In this document: one piece after another, positions 9,701 through 17,857 of the stretch
How positions within the stretch are numbered: the stretch's first letter is position 1
Layout of the letters: each line of letters starts with the position of its first letter
Assembly (NCBI GenBank): GCA_963835525.1
Contig: CAWIFM010000008.1
Location: 434,001 to 498,000, forward strand
Reading direction: 5' to 3'
DNA from: DASSUW01 sp963835525
GTDB lineage: Bacteria > Actinomycetota > Thermoleophilia > Solirubrobacterales > Solirubrobacteraceae
Length of the DNA stretch: 64,000 bases
Made by a program: the position numbers and the translations under genes
The notes under the pieces: model-generated
Seen by the model: only the letters and a program-made list of their open reading frames with translations
What the model was told of the DNA's origin: nothing
Database searches by the model: none

Positions 9701-12653
9701 CGAGGTGACGCTGAGCGCCACCGACAACGACGGCGGCTCGGGCGTCGACACCACCGAGTACCGCTTCGCGGGCGACGAGGAGTGGACGCCGTACACGGCG
9801 CCGTTCACCGTCGACGACGAGGGCCGGCACACGGTCGAGTACCGGTCAACCGACAACGAGGGCAACACCGAGTCGATCAAGTCGGTGTCCTTCAGGATCG
9901 ACTCGAGCGATCCGACGACGAGCGCCCTGCTGAACGGCGAGGCGCCGGAGTCGCAATACGACGGGCCGGTCGAGGTCGACCTGAACGCCGACGACGGCGA
10001 CGGCTCGGGCGTCGGTGCGACGCAGATCCGGGTCGACGGCGGCGCGTGGCAGCCGTACGTGGAGGAGGAGACGATCCTCAACTCCGCGGCCGACCTCGAG
10101 AAGTGGGAGCAGGCCGGGCCCGGCGGGCTCACCTGGATGGACGGGTTCGCACGCACCAACGGCGGCCTGGGCATGCCGTGGTACCCGAAGGAGTACGGCG
10201 ACTTCTCGCTGAAGCTCCAGTGGCGTGACTCCAGCACGGGCACGAACGGGAACTCCGGCATCTTCGCCCGCTTCCCGCATCCCGACGAGGCGGTCGCGCG
10301 GCCGGCCGCCCAGCGCTACCCGTGCCAGGTCGGCTCGGCCACCAGCCAGCCCGCCTGGGTGGCGATCTACTGCGGCCACGAGATCCAGATCAACGACCAT
10401 CAGAGCGACACGCAGAAGACCGGCTCGATCTACAACTTCTCGCCGAACAACGAGACGCAGGCGCAGATCCAGCCGAGAGGGACATGGGTCGACTACGAGC
10501 TGCGGGTGGTCGGCCAGCAGTACACGATCATCCGCAACGGGAACGTCATCAAGTCGTTCCTGAACGCGCCCGACCTGCAGTCGTCGCGGCCGGGTGACCC
10601 GCCGACGAACGACCGCCAGTTCGCGCGCGGCTACCTCGGCCTCCAGAACCACGGCGGCGGCGACGTCGTCGACTTCCGCAACGTGCGCGTGCTCCCGCTC
10701 GACGCGGGCGCGGTCACGGGACCGGTCACGGTCGAGGGCGACGGCGAGCACACGGTCGAGTACCGCTCGGCCGACCTGGCGGGCAACGAGGAGGACGTCA
10801 AGTCGGTCACGTTCACGATCGGCGACGCCGACGGGACGCCGCCGGTGACGACGCACGTGCTCGATCGGGACGGGACGACCGGCCCGGTGACGGTGCGGCT
10901 GTCGGCCACCGACCCGGAGGAGCCGGGCGGCGGCGGGCCGGCGGAGACGCACGACGTGAACGCCCTGCCGAGCAGCTGGGACCCGAACACGGTCCAGGCC
11001 GCGACCGGCGACGTCGTCCGGTGGAACTTCCCCGAGGCGACGGCGGGCGCTCCGCACAACGTCTACCTGATCCAGCCCGACGAGGCGCCGGACTCGGCCG
11101 GCCACCTGGTGAGCGACGAGGTCGTGCTGCCCGGCGCGCCGCCGGTGACCGCCACGCTCGACGAGGCCGGGACCTGGACGTTCGTGTGCAAGATCCACTC
11201 GCACGTCGAGAACGGCCACTGGACCGGCATGGTCGGCACCGCCCAGGCGTCGGCCGGCGGGACCCCCGGCTCGGGCGTCGATTTCACCGAGTACTCGCTG
11301 GACGGCGCGGACCCGGTGCGCTTCGACAACACCGAAGACGACGATCCGTTCGAGAGCTCGTTCACGGTGTCGGCGCCCGGCGAGCACGCGGTGGAGTACC
11401 GGTCGACGGACAACGCCGGCAACGTCGAGACGACGAAGTCGGTCGAGTTCGAGATCGGCGCCCAGGATCCGGACGCGCCGACCGTCCGCGGAGCCGCCGA
11501 CCCGGCATCGGGCCCCGCGCCGCTGCAGGTGCAGTTCTCGGCCAGCGGCCGGGATCCGCAGAATCGCCCGCTGGTCTACCAGTGGGACTTCGGCGACGAC
11601 CACGGCTCGGCCAACCAGACCGTGCAGCACACCTACACGAGGCCGGGCAGGTACACGGCGACGGTGACGGTCACCGACGAGCAGAACAAGACGGGCACCG
11701 ACACCGTCGAGGTCGAGGTCACGGCTGCCGGCAACCGGCCGCCGGTGGTCACGGCCGTCGCCAGCCCGAAGCGAGGGGAGGCGCCGCTCGACGTCGCCTT
11801 CAGCGCGAGCGCCATCGACCCCGACGGCGACTCGCGCGACATCCTCTACCTGTGGGACTTCGGTGACGGCGGATCGAATGCCTACGGGCGCGAGGTCCAG
11901 TTCACGTACCGGACGAAGGGCACCTACACGGCGAAGGTCACGGCGACCGACGGCGACGGCGTGTCCACCACCGTCGACGTGCCCGTCGAGGTCCTCGACC
12001 CGGCCGGCAACCAGCCGCCCACCGTCGACGTTGCGGCCGCGCCGAGGTCCGGCACGGCTCCGCTGCAGGTGAGCTTCAGCTCGCAATCCGGTGACCCGGA
12101 CGGCGATCAGCTCGACAGGGAGTGGAGCTTCGGCGACGGCGGCGTGGCCTTCGGGCCCGGGCCGGTCAGCCACACCTACACGCAGACGGGGACCTTCACG
12201 GCGACGCTGACGGTCAGCGACGGCGTCCATGAGGTCAGCGACTCCGTCGTGATCACGGTGGACCCGGCTTCGAGCTCGCCGCCGGGCTCGGCGCCGCAGG
12301 GCGGCGTGCAGGGTGAGCTGCGGACCCGGCCGTCGATCCGGACGACGAAGTCGCAGAAGGTGCGCTCGGTGATCCGCCGCGGCCTGCGACTGCGGGTGAG
12401 CTGCGAGGAGACCTGCCGCGCGAAGTCCGTGCTCCGGATCTCCGGCGAGCGGGTCGGGGCCTCGAAGCGGCTCCGGATCGGCGCCGGCGGCTCGCGCACG
12501 GTGGTGGCGAAGCTCAGCCGCAACGTGCGCAGGAACCTGATCGCGGCGATGCGTCAGGCCGGCATGCGCCAGGTCACGCTCACGGCGATCACCACGGTCG
12601 CCACGGACGAGGTCTCGCGGGCCTTCCCGGTGCGGGTGACCCTGAGGCGGTAA
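3791..12653 (+). CDS. Giant secreted ThuA / PQQ sugar dehydrogenase / DUF1080 / cupredoxin / PKD protein (three frameshifts)
   Basis: About 2,950 residues starting with a signal peptide (SLLAVASASAQA). Approximate domain order by base position: ThuA (trehalose-utilisation, class-I amidotransferase fold) 3866-4570; PQQ-dependent sugar/sorbosone dehydrogenase propeller 4640-6400 (GLRNPSRLFIDPETD, FGPDGALYV); PKD 6420-6635; OmpL47 6650-6925; four concanavalin/DUF1349-like domains 6940-9605; OmpL47 9630-9905; a second OmpL47 split by a DUF1080 domain (10075-10710); a third split by a cupredoxin (10945-11255, ligands PHNV, VCKIHSH, TGM); three PKD domains 11485-12260; a basic C-terminal beta domain. 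Frame breaks lie near 4625, 5817 and 6522. Homology continues across each, so single indels are likely. DUF1080 and ThuA families are tied to 3-keto-sugar metabolism, so an extracellular glycoside oxidase/hydrolase is the best guess. The copper operon is divergent from it. Confidence 0.8.
6940..9605 (+). repeat. Four tandem concanavalin/DUF1349-like domain repeats inside the giant protein
   Basis: Each copy opens with a Cys and a short S/N-DxF motif and a conserved Trp: PPSDEFGGTALDSKWTV, TKSDSFDGTLNTQRWSF, PLSDQFEGAELDPKWEL and PHNDEFAGTALDEKWEV. Each continues with an allowance for a ligand face (AAGLVLYGRQNPNHF, AAGLALVNRLNPNHF). Units start near 6940, 7580, 8245 and 8950, about 650 bp apart. 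Copies 3 and 4 are most alike, suggesting recent duplication. They probably bind polysaccharide. Confidence 0.75.
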
Positions 12654-12678
12654 CGGGGCGCGGGTCGGTCTCGTCCGT

Positions 12679-12960
12679 CTACGCGACGGGCGCGACCGGC
12701 CCGCAGCCGATCAGGTCCTGCAGGAGCTGCTGGGCGCGCTCGGTCGTCCAGCGCCCGCTGGCGACGAGGTGCTCGGTGAGCCCGTCGACGTCCTCGAGGG
12801 CGCCGCGCGCGTCGTCGAAGTCGGCGGCGAAGATCAGGTTGTCGGCGGCCTCGCGGATGCGGTCCTGCTCGGCGGGCTGGAGCTTCGCGGGCCCCAGGTC
12901 CTCGAGGGTCTTCACGATCCGTCCGTAGGCCTGAGTGCGCTCGGAGTTCATGGTGGTCAT
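12679..12960 (-). CDS. Small conserved-looking protein of unknown function (93 aa)
   Basis: An acidic, helical, soluble protein (TLEDLGPAKLQPAEQDRIREA) with no signal peptide or membrane segment. It begins MTTMNSER, so either Met could be the start. Repeated L/A heptads in ADNLIFAADFDDARGALEDVDGLTEHL suggest an alpha-helical bundle. It sits alone, convergent with the giant gene (25 bp between stops) and divergent from the PspC operon. I do not recognise the family. Regular codon use with high third-position GC supports a real gene. Confidence 0.65.
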   Translation of the reverse strand: MTTMNSERTQAYGRIVKTLEDLGPAKLQPAEQDRIREAADNLIFAADFDDARGALEDVDGLTEHLVASGRWTTERAQQLLQDLIGCGPVAPVA

Positions 12961-13054
12961 GTCATCGTCAGGTTAGGCGCCGTCTTCAGTAGGAGCCCGA
13001 AATTCCCCGTGAGATACGTCACGTCTAGGGGACAGATGCGGGTCGGGTGAGGGT

Positions 13055-13071
13055 CATTCCCAATGGGAATG
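13055..13071. promoter_or_regulatory. Perfect palindrome, candidate operator of the PspC operon
   Basis: CATTCCCA-A-TGGGAATG is a perfect 8-bp inverted repeat with a 1-nt centre, 28 nt upstream of the ATG at 13100. A half-site, TCATTCC, recurs at the start codon. Its place suits binding by the NarL-type regulator encoded downstream (15619) or another dimeric regulator. This is inference from position only. Confidence 0.4.
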
Positions 13072-13099
13072 CGGACGCCGAAGCCCGACAGTTCATTCC

Positions 13100-14194
13100 A
13101 TGACCGAAGAGACTCCTCCCCAGACTCCCGCTCCCGAGCCACGCCGCCTGACCCGATCCGGCTCGGACGCCGTGATCGGCGGCGTCGCCTCCGGGCTCGC
13201 TCGCTACTTCAATGTCGACGCGCTGCTGTTCCGCATCGGCTTCGTGGCGCTCAGCTTCGTGGGCGGCATCGGCGTGCTCGCCTACCTGCTCCTGCTCGCT
13301 TTCATGCCGTCCGACGGCGAGGCCAAGCCGGGCGGCACGAGCAAGGCGGCCGCGGTGGCCGGCGCCGTCGTGCTGGGGGTCGCGCTGGTGGCGTTTCTCG
13401 GCACTCCTTTCTTCTTCTTCGGCCCCGGCCTGCTCGTCATCGCCGTTGTCGGGCTGGCCGGCTTCCTGCTCTGGCGCGCTCTCGGCGGAGCGGCATCCGA
13501 CGACCCGGCCCGCACCGCCGGACGGTTCTTCCTCGCCGCCCTCCTCGCCATCGCCGTCGCAGGTGCGGCCCTGGGCGTCGGCCTCGCGGCTGCCCTGGGG
13601 GGCGGCGTGGTAGTCGCCTCGCTGGCCGTGGTCACCGGGCTCGTGCTGGTCGGCACCGCCTTCGTGGGCGGCTCGCGCTGGCTGATCGTGCCCGCGCTGG
13701 CGCTCGTCCTGCCGCTCGGCGTGGTGGCGGCGGCCGACATCGACCTCGACGGCGGCATCGGCGACCGCGAGTACCGCCCCGCCACGATGAGCCAGCTGAA
13801 CGACCACTACGAGATCGGCATCGGCGGCATCGACGTCGATCTCACCGACCTCGACCTGCCGACCGGCCGCACCGATCTCGACATCGACGTCGGGCTCGGC
13901 GAGGCGATCGTCTACGTCCCCGACGGCGCGTGCGTGACGTCGGACGTCGAGATCGCCGCGGGAGCGGCGGACATCTTCGACCGCGACTACGACGGGGTCG
14001 ACGTCTCGTTCGCCGAGGGGGCGTCGCCGCCCTCCGGCCGGCCCGTGCTGCACATCAATGCCGACGTGGGCGTCGGAGTGCTCGAGGTCGTGCGCGAGGG
14101 CTCGCTGCCCGACCTCGGCCGCCACCGCGAGAACTTCGAGATCTTCGACGCGAGCGAGGACGCCCGGTTCGAGGGCGGGACGGGCTGCGCGTGA
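13100..14194 (+). CDS. PspC-domain membrane protein with LiaF-like C-terminal domain
   Basis: The N-terminal PspC domain is clear (RSGSDAVIGGVASGLARYFNVDALLFRIGFVAL, quoted in part), followed by five or so membrane helices between residues 45 and 210. The C-terminal region carries the beta-helix domain found in LiaF-type cell-envelope stress regulators (YEIGIGGIDVDLTDL ... LDIDVGLGEAIVYVPDG). In LiaF/PspC families these proteins sense envelope damage and restrain a partner kinase. Here the first gene of an operon is followed by a small membrane protein (GTGA overlap), a PspC-type kinase and a response regulator, so a role as accessory sensor of that kinase is likely. Confidence 0.85.
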   Translation: MTEETPPQTPAPEPRRLTRSGSDAVIGGVASGLARYFNVDALLFRIGFVALSFVGGIGVLAYLLLLAFMPSDGEAKPGGTSKAAAVAGAVVLGVALVAFLGTPFFFFGPGLLVIAVVGLAGFLLWRALGGAASDDPARTAGRFFLAALLAIAVAGAALGVGLAAALGGGVVVASLAVVTGLVLVGTAFVGGSRWLIVPALALVLPLGVVAAADIDLDGGIGDREYRPATMSQLNDHYEIGIGGIDVDLTDLDLPTGRTDLDIDVGLGEAIVYVPDGACVTSDVEIAAGAADIFDRDYDGVDVSFAEGASPPSGRPVLHINADVGVGVLEVVREGSLPDLGRHRENFEIFDASEDARFEGGTGCA

Positions 14195-14376
14195 GGGCGG
14201 TCGACCGCACGTCGCTCGTCGCCGGGCTGGTGACCACCGTGGCCGGGCTGATCCTGCTGCTCGACCGGCTCGACGAGATCGACCTCGACCTCGGCTACGG
14301 CATGCCGCTCCTGATCGCGGCCGTCGGCGCGATCCTGCTGACGGCCGGGCTGGAAGGCCCGCGCAAGCGCTCCTGA
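14191..14376 (+). CDS. Small two-helix membrane protein (61 aa)
   Basis: Starts at a GTG that overlaps the previous stop (GTGA), so it is translationally coupled to the PspC protein. The sequence has two hydrophobic helices (SLVAGLVTTVAGLILLLDRL and MPLLIAAVGAILLTAGL) joined by an acidic loop (DEIDLDLGYG) and a basic tail (GPRKRS). Such LiaF-N/DUF5668-like helix pairs often lie in PspC operons. The exact role is unknown; it may assemble with the neighbouring sensor proteins. Confidence 0.7.
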   Translation: MRAVDRTSLVAGLVTTVAGLILLLDRLDEIDLDLGYGMPLLIAAVGAILLTAGLEGPRKRS

Positions 14377-14386
14377 CGGTGCCAAG

Positions 14387-15622
14387 ATGGCCGGGATGAG
14401 CGACTCCGCCGCCGCTCCTACGCTGCGCCGCGACCCGGCCCGCGCCGTCATCGCCGGGGTGGCCTCCGGGATCGCGCGCCGGCTCGGGATCGACCCGCTG
14501 ATCGTGCGCGTCGGCTTCATCGCCACCACGGCGGCGGGCGGCATGGGCCTGGCCCTGTACCTGCTCGCCTGGGCGCTGATGCCCGGCGAGCAGAGCGAGC
14601 GGGCGCCGATCGAGCGGATCGCCGGCCGGCGCGAGACGTGGCTCGTCGTCGCGGGGATGATGCTGCTCGCGCTCGCCGCGCTGCTGCTGCTGCGCAAGTG
14701 GGGGATCTGGTTCAGCGACGCGTTCGTCTGGCCCGTGATCCTGGCCGCGGCCGGCGGAGCGCTGATCTGGCGTCAGTCAACCGACCATGAAGGGTCAGAC
14801 CCCTTGAGTGGCCGGGACGCAGATTTCGTGCGCCGTGCCACCCCCCAGGGGTCTGACCCTTCATTTGCGGTGCCGCGTGATGCGACGGGGCGGGTCTTCG
14901 TCGGCGCGGCGCTGGTGGTCGGCGGCGGCCTGGTCTTCCTGTGGCTCAACGACGCGCTGCGGCCGGCGCGCGACGTGCTGCTCGCCGTCGTCGTGGTGCT
15001 GATCGCGGCGACGCTGATCCTGGCCCCGTGGTGGCTGCGGCTCGTGCGCGGGCTGACCGCCGAGCGCACCGAGCGGATCCGCTCCCAGGAGCGCGCCGAG
15101 GTCGCCGCCCACCTGCACGACTCGGTGCTGCAGACGCTGGCGCTGATGCAGAAGCGCGTCGACGACCCGCGCGAGGTCGCCGCGCTCGCGCGCCGCCAGG
15201 AGCGCGAGCTGCGCGCGTGGCTGAACGGCCGCAGGGCGACCGGCGAGCAGACGGTGGCGCTGGCGCTCGAGTCGGCGGCCGCCGAGGTCGAGGAGGCGCA
15301 CGGCGTGCCGATCGAGGTCGTGGCCGTGGGTGACGCGCCGCTCGACGAGCGCGCCGTGGCGCTGGTGGCCGCCGCCCGCGAGGCGATGGTCAACGCTGCG
15401 AAGTTCGCAGGTCCGGCCGCGCTCTATGCGGAGGTTGACGCCGAGCGCATCGAGGTCTTCGTGCGCGACCGAGGGCCGGGCTTCGACCCCGCGGTCGTGC
15501 CTGCCGACCGGCGCGGCGTCAGCGAGTCGATCGTCGGCCGGATGGAGCGCCACGGCGGCCGCGCGGTCGTGCACACCGCGCCCGGCGAGGGCACCGAGAT
15601 CGAGCTGGTGCTCTCGCGATGA
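14387..15622 (+). CDS. PspC-domain sensor histidine kinase (NarX/LiaS-type) carrying an in-frame REPIN
   Basis: An N-terminal PspC domain (ARAVIAGVASGIARRLGIDP) is followed by about four membrane helices, an HisKA_3-type dimerisation helix with the phospho-accepting His (VAAHLHDSVLQTL) and a HATPase domain (AREAMVNAAKF as N box, RDRGPGF as G1 box). It should sense an envelope signal and phosphorylate the regulator whose gene overlaps its stop by ATGA. Residues about 134-160 (TDHEGSDPL ... QGSDPSFAV) are encoded by a 78-bp inverted-repeat element and form a hydrophilic insert between membrane helices. Either of two Met codons (14387 or 14396) may be the start. The insert probably sits in a loop and may be tolerated; whether the kinase still works is not known. 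Confidence 0.85.
   Translation: MAGMSDSAAAPTLRRDPARAVIAGVASGIARRLGIDPLIVRVGFIATTAAGGMGLALYLLAWALMPGEQSERAPIERIAGRRETWLVVAGMMLLALAALLLLRKWGIWFSDAFVWPVILAAAGGALIWRQSTDHEGSDPLSGRDADFVRRATPQGSDPSFAVPRDATGRVFVGAALVVGGGLVFLWLNDALRPARDVLLAVVVVLIAATLILAPWWLRLVRGLTAERTERIRSQERAEVAAHLHDSVLQTLALMQKRVDDPREVAALARRQERELRAWLNGRRATGEQTVALALESAAAEVEEAHGVPIEVVAVGDAPLDERAVALVAAAREAMVNAAKFAGPAALYAEVDAERIEVFVRDRGPGFDPAVVPADRRGVSESIVGRMERHGGRAVVHTAPGEGTEIELVLSR
14787..14864. repeat. REPIN (REP doublet hairpin) inside the PspC kinase gene
   Basis: Perfect 18-bp arms, ATGAAGGGTCAGACCCCT (14787-14804) and its reverse complement (14847-14864), flank a 42-nt spacer. The total is exactly 78 bp, or 26 codons without a stop. 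The core GGGTCTGACCC matches the palindromes upstream of the RAYT gene at 53312. This is the form REPINs take: two REPs in opposite orientation mobilised in trans by a RAYT. Confidence 0.75.
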
Positions 15623-16257
15623 CCTCGGTCGTGATCGTCGACGACCACCAGCTCTTCCGCTCCGGCGTGCGGGCCGAGCTCGACGGGCTGGTCGACGTGC
15701 TGGGCGACGCGGCGACGGTCGAGGACGCGGTGCGTCTGGTGCTCGAGGCCGAGCCCGACGTCGTCGTGCTCGACGTCCAGATGCCGGGCGGGGGAGGCGT
15801 CGAGGTCATCCGCCAGGTCGCCGAGCGGCGGCCGGCCCAGCGCTTCCTCGCGCTGTCGGTGAGCGACGCGCCGGAGGACGTGATCGCCGTCATCCGCGCC
15901 GGCGCGCGCGGCTACGTGACGAAGACCATCTCCGGCCCCGAGCTGGCCGACGCGGTGCGCCGCGTGGCCGACGGCGACGCCGTCTTCTCGCCGCGGCTCG
16001 CCGGCTTCGTGCTCGACGCGTTCGCGGGCGGCCTGCCCGCCCAGGCGGTCGACCCGCAGCTCGACCAGCTGTCGCCGCGCGAGCGCGAGGTCCTGCGCCA
16101 CATCGCGCGCGGCTACATGTACAAGGAGATCGCGCAGCGGCTCTCGATCTCGACCAAGACCGTCGAGGCGCACGTGTCCGCCGTGCTGCGCAAGCTCCAG
16201 CTCTCCAACCGCCACGAGCTGAGCCGCTGGGCGGTCGAGCGGAGGCTGGTGGATTGA
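15619..16257 (+). CDS. NarL/LuxR-family response regulator, partner of the PspC kinase
   Basis: A receiver domain comes first (VIVDDHQLF; phospho-acceptor Asp52 in VVVLDVQMPGGG; the Thr and Lys of the switch in ALSVSDAP and YVTKTI), then a linker and a C-terminal LuxR helix-turn-helix (LSPREREVLRHIARGYMYKE, SISTKTVEAHVSAVLRKL). It is a DNA-binding transcription factor of 212 residues. Its ATG overlaps the kinase stop (ATGA), which makes the pair almost certain. The palindrome at 13055 upstream of the operon is a candidate autoregulatory site. Confidence 0.93.
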   Translation: MTSVVIVDDHQLFRSGVRAELDGLVDVLGDAATVEDAVRLVLEAEPDVVVLDVQMPGGGGVEVIRQVAERRPAQRFLALSVSDAPEDVIAVIRAGARGYVTKTISGPELADAVRRVADGDAVFSPRLAGFVLDAFAGGLPAQAVDPQLDQLSPREREVLRHIARGYMYKEIAQRLSISTKTVEAHVSAVLRKLQLSNRHELSRWAVERRLVD

Positions 16258-17405
16258 CCGCCGGCGCCTTCGTGCTCGCGGCCACCGGTGGGCGCCCCGG
16301 ACGCGCGCGGGCGTACCTCGAGGCCGGCCCTGAGGTGCTCGCCGACCCGTGGGCGCGGCTCGTGGCCGGCCGCGGCTGGGACGGCGACGTCAACCGCCGC
16401 GGCGGGCCGCGCGACTGGCCGCCCGTGATGTACGTCGCCCACTCCGCGCTCGCCGGCGTCGAGGCGCTGCGCGATCTGCTCGCGAGCGGCGCGGATCCCA
16501 ACGACGGCGCCGAGAACGAGTATGGGCCGATCAGCCCGCTGTACGGCGCGGCGGGCGTCGTGCACGACCCGGAGAAGACGCGCGCGCTGCTGGAGGCGGG
16601 CGCCGATCCCGATGACGGCGAGTCGCTCTACCACGCGACCGAGGCCCCGGACGCGACGTGCCTGCGGCTGCTGCTCGAGCACGGCGCCGAGACGCGCTGC
16701 ACGAACGCGCTCGCGCACGCGCTCGACCACGAGCCGCTCGAGCCGGTGCGGCTGCTGCTGGAGCACGGGGCGGACCCGAACGAGGGCGCCCTGATCGCCC
16801 ATGCGGTGCGCCGCGGGCGAGGCCCGGACGCCGTGCGACTGCTCGCGGAGCACGGCGGCGACGTGAACCGCGCCGGCGGCGAGACCTGGCGCGGCGACGT
16901 TCCCCTGCGGACCCCCTACCAGCACGCCGTCCTGCGCTCGCGCGACGACGTCGCCGAGGCGCTGCGCGAGCTCGGCGCCGACACCACGGTCGCGCCCGAG
17001 GACGTCGCCGTGGCCGCGCTCGACAAGCCGGCCCTTCCGCCGGCCTTCGACGTCGACCAGCAGGAGGTCCTGATCCTCGCCGCGCTCCGAGGGCGGCTCG
17101 ACGCCGTCGTCGACGCGGTCGGCGTGGGATTCGAGGGCGTGGTCGGCGGGTCGCCGGAGGGCACGCTGCTCCACCACGCCGCCTGGGTCGGGTCTCCGGA
17201 GCTCGTCCGCGCCCTGCTCGACCGCGGCGCCGACCCGCGTGGCGTGCTGGGCTGGGCGGCCCACGGCTCTCAACACCACGAGCTCCCGGGCCGCGACTAC
17301 GTCGCGGTGGCCGAGCTGCTGGTGGCGGCCGGCGACCGGCCGACCGCCGAGTCCGCGGAGGCCGCCGACGGCCCGCTGCACGACTGGCTCGGCGAACGCG
17401 TGTAG
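16254..17405 (+). CDS. Ankyrin-repeat protein
   Basis: 383 residues in a solenoid of ankyrin repeats: LRDLLASGADPND, TRALLEAGADPDDG, LRLLLEHGAETR, VRLLLEHGADPNEG, VRLLAEHGGDVNRAG, VRALLDRGADPRG. No signal peptide or membrane helix. The TTG at 16254 is chosen as start because it overlaps the regulator stop (TTGA) and has GGAGG 10 nt upstream. Ankyrin solenoids bind proteins, so it may be an adaptor linked to the upstream two-component system, but the partner cannot be read from sequence. It could also simply be co-transcribed. Confidence 0.85.
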   Translation: MTAGAFVLAATGGRPGRARAYLEAGPEVLADPWARLVAGRGWDGDVNRRGGPRDWPPVMYVAHSALAGVEALRDLLASGADPNDGAENEYGPISPLYGAAGVVHDPEKTRALLEAGADPDDGESLYHATEAPDATCLRLLLEHGAETRCTNALAHALDHEPLEPVRLLLEHGADPNEGALIAHAVRRGRGPDAVRLLAEHGGDVNRAGGETWRGDVPLRTPYQHAVLRSRDDVAEALRELGADTTVAPEDVAVAALDKPALPPAFDVDQQEVLILAALRGRLDAVVDAVGVGFEGVVGGSPEGTLLHHAAWVGSPELVRALLDRGADPRGVLGWAAHGSQHHELPGRDYVAVAELLVAAGDRPTAESAEAADGPLHDWLGERV

Positions 17406-17412
17406 CGCCGCG

Positions 17413-17835
17413 TCACTCGGAGCAGGCTCGGCTGGTGCCGGTCCGCAGATCGAGGACGGCCGCCGTGACCCGCAGCTCCGGGATGGCGGCGTGGATTCGC
17501 GCCGCCGCGCGCCGGGCGCCGGCCTCGGCCACGTCGTCCTCGCCCCCGTAGGCTGCGCAGTCGGTGTGGGCCAGCACCTGCACCCGGGTGACGCCGAGAC
17601 TGCGCGAGAGCTGCAGCGACCGCACCACGTCCTCGCTCCACTGGCCGCCGGCGTTGCGGAGCACGACCGCGTCGCCGACCGCGAGGCCGAGCGCGCGCAG
17701 CGGATCGATGCGGCAGTCCATGCAGGTCAGCACGGCCAGCTGCCGCGCCGGCTCGCGCGCCGGCGCGGCCGGGGCCGGCTCAGCCGCCGGCCCCTCGCGT
17801 CGCGTCGGCCCGAAGGGCTCCCAGTTGAAGCTCAT
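17413..17835 (-). CDS. Beta-class carbonic anhydrase (short form)
   Basis: The zinc site is intact: Cys38 in LTCMDCRIDP, His90 and Cys93 in AHTDCAAYGG, with the Asp40-Arg42 dyad that activates the zinc-water. RNAGG (60-64) is also conserved. At 140 residues it is shorter than usual (about 165-220) and lacks part of the C-terminal helices, as in the small Mycobacterium Rv1284-like type. It interconverts carbon dioxide and bicarbonate in the cytosol. It is convergent with the ankyrin gene (7 bp apart). Confidence 0.85.
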   Translation of the reverse strand: MSFNWEPFGPTRREGPAAEPAPAAPAREPARQLAVLTCMDCRIDPLRALGLAVGDAVVLRNAGGQWSEDVVRSLQLSRSLGVTRVQVLAHTDCAAYGGEDDVAEAGARRAAARIHAAIPELRVTAAVLDLRTGTSRACSE

Positions 17836-17857
17836 CGGGCGTCATGATGCCGAATCC

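Noticed and set aside
3791..12653. Several separate genes (4719, 5284 and 6420 starts)
   Set aside because: Domains continue through each frame change with no ribosome site or signal peptide at the internal starts.
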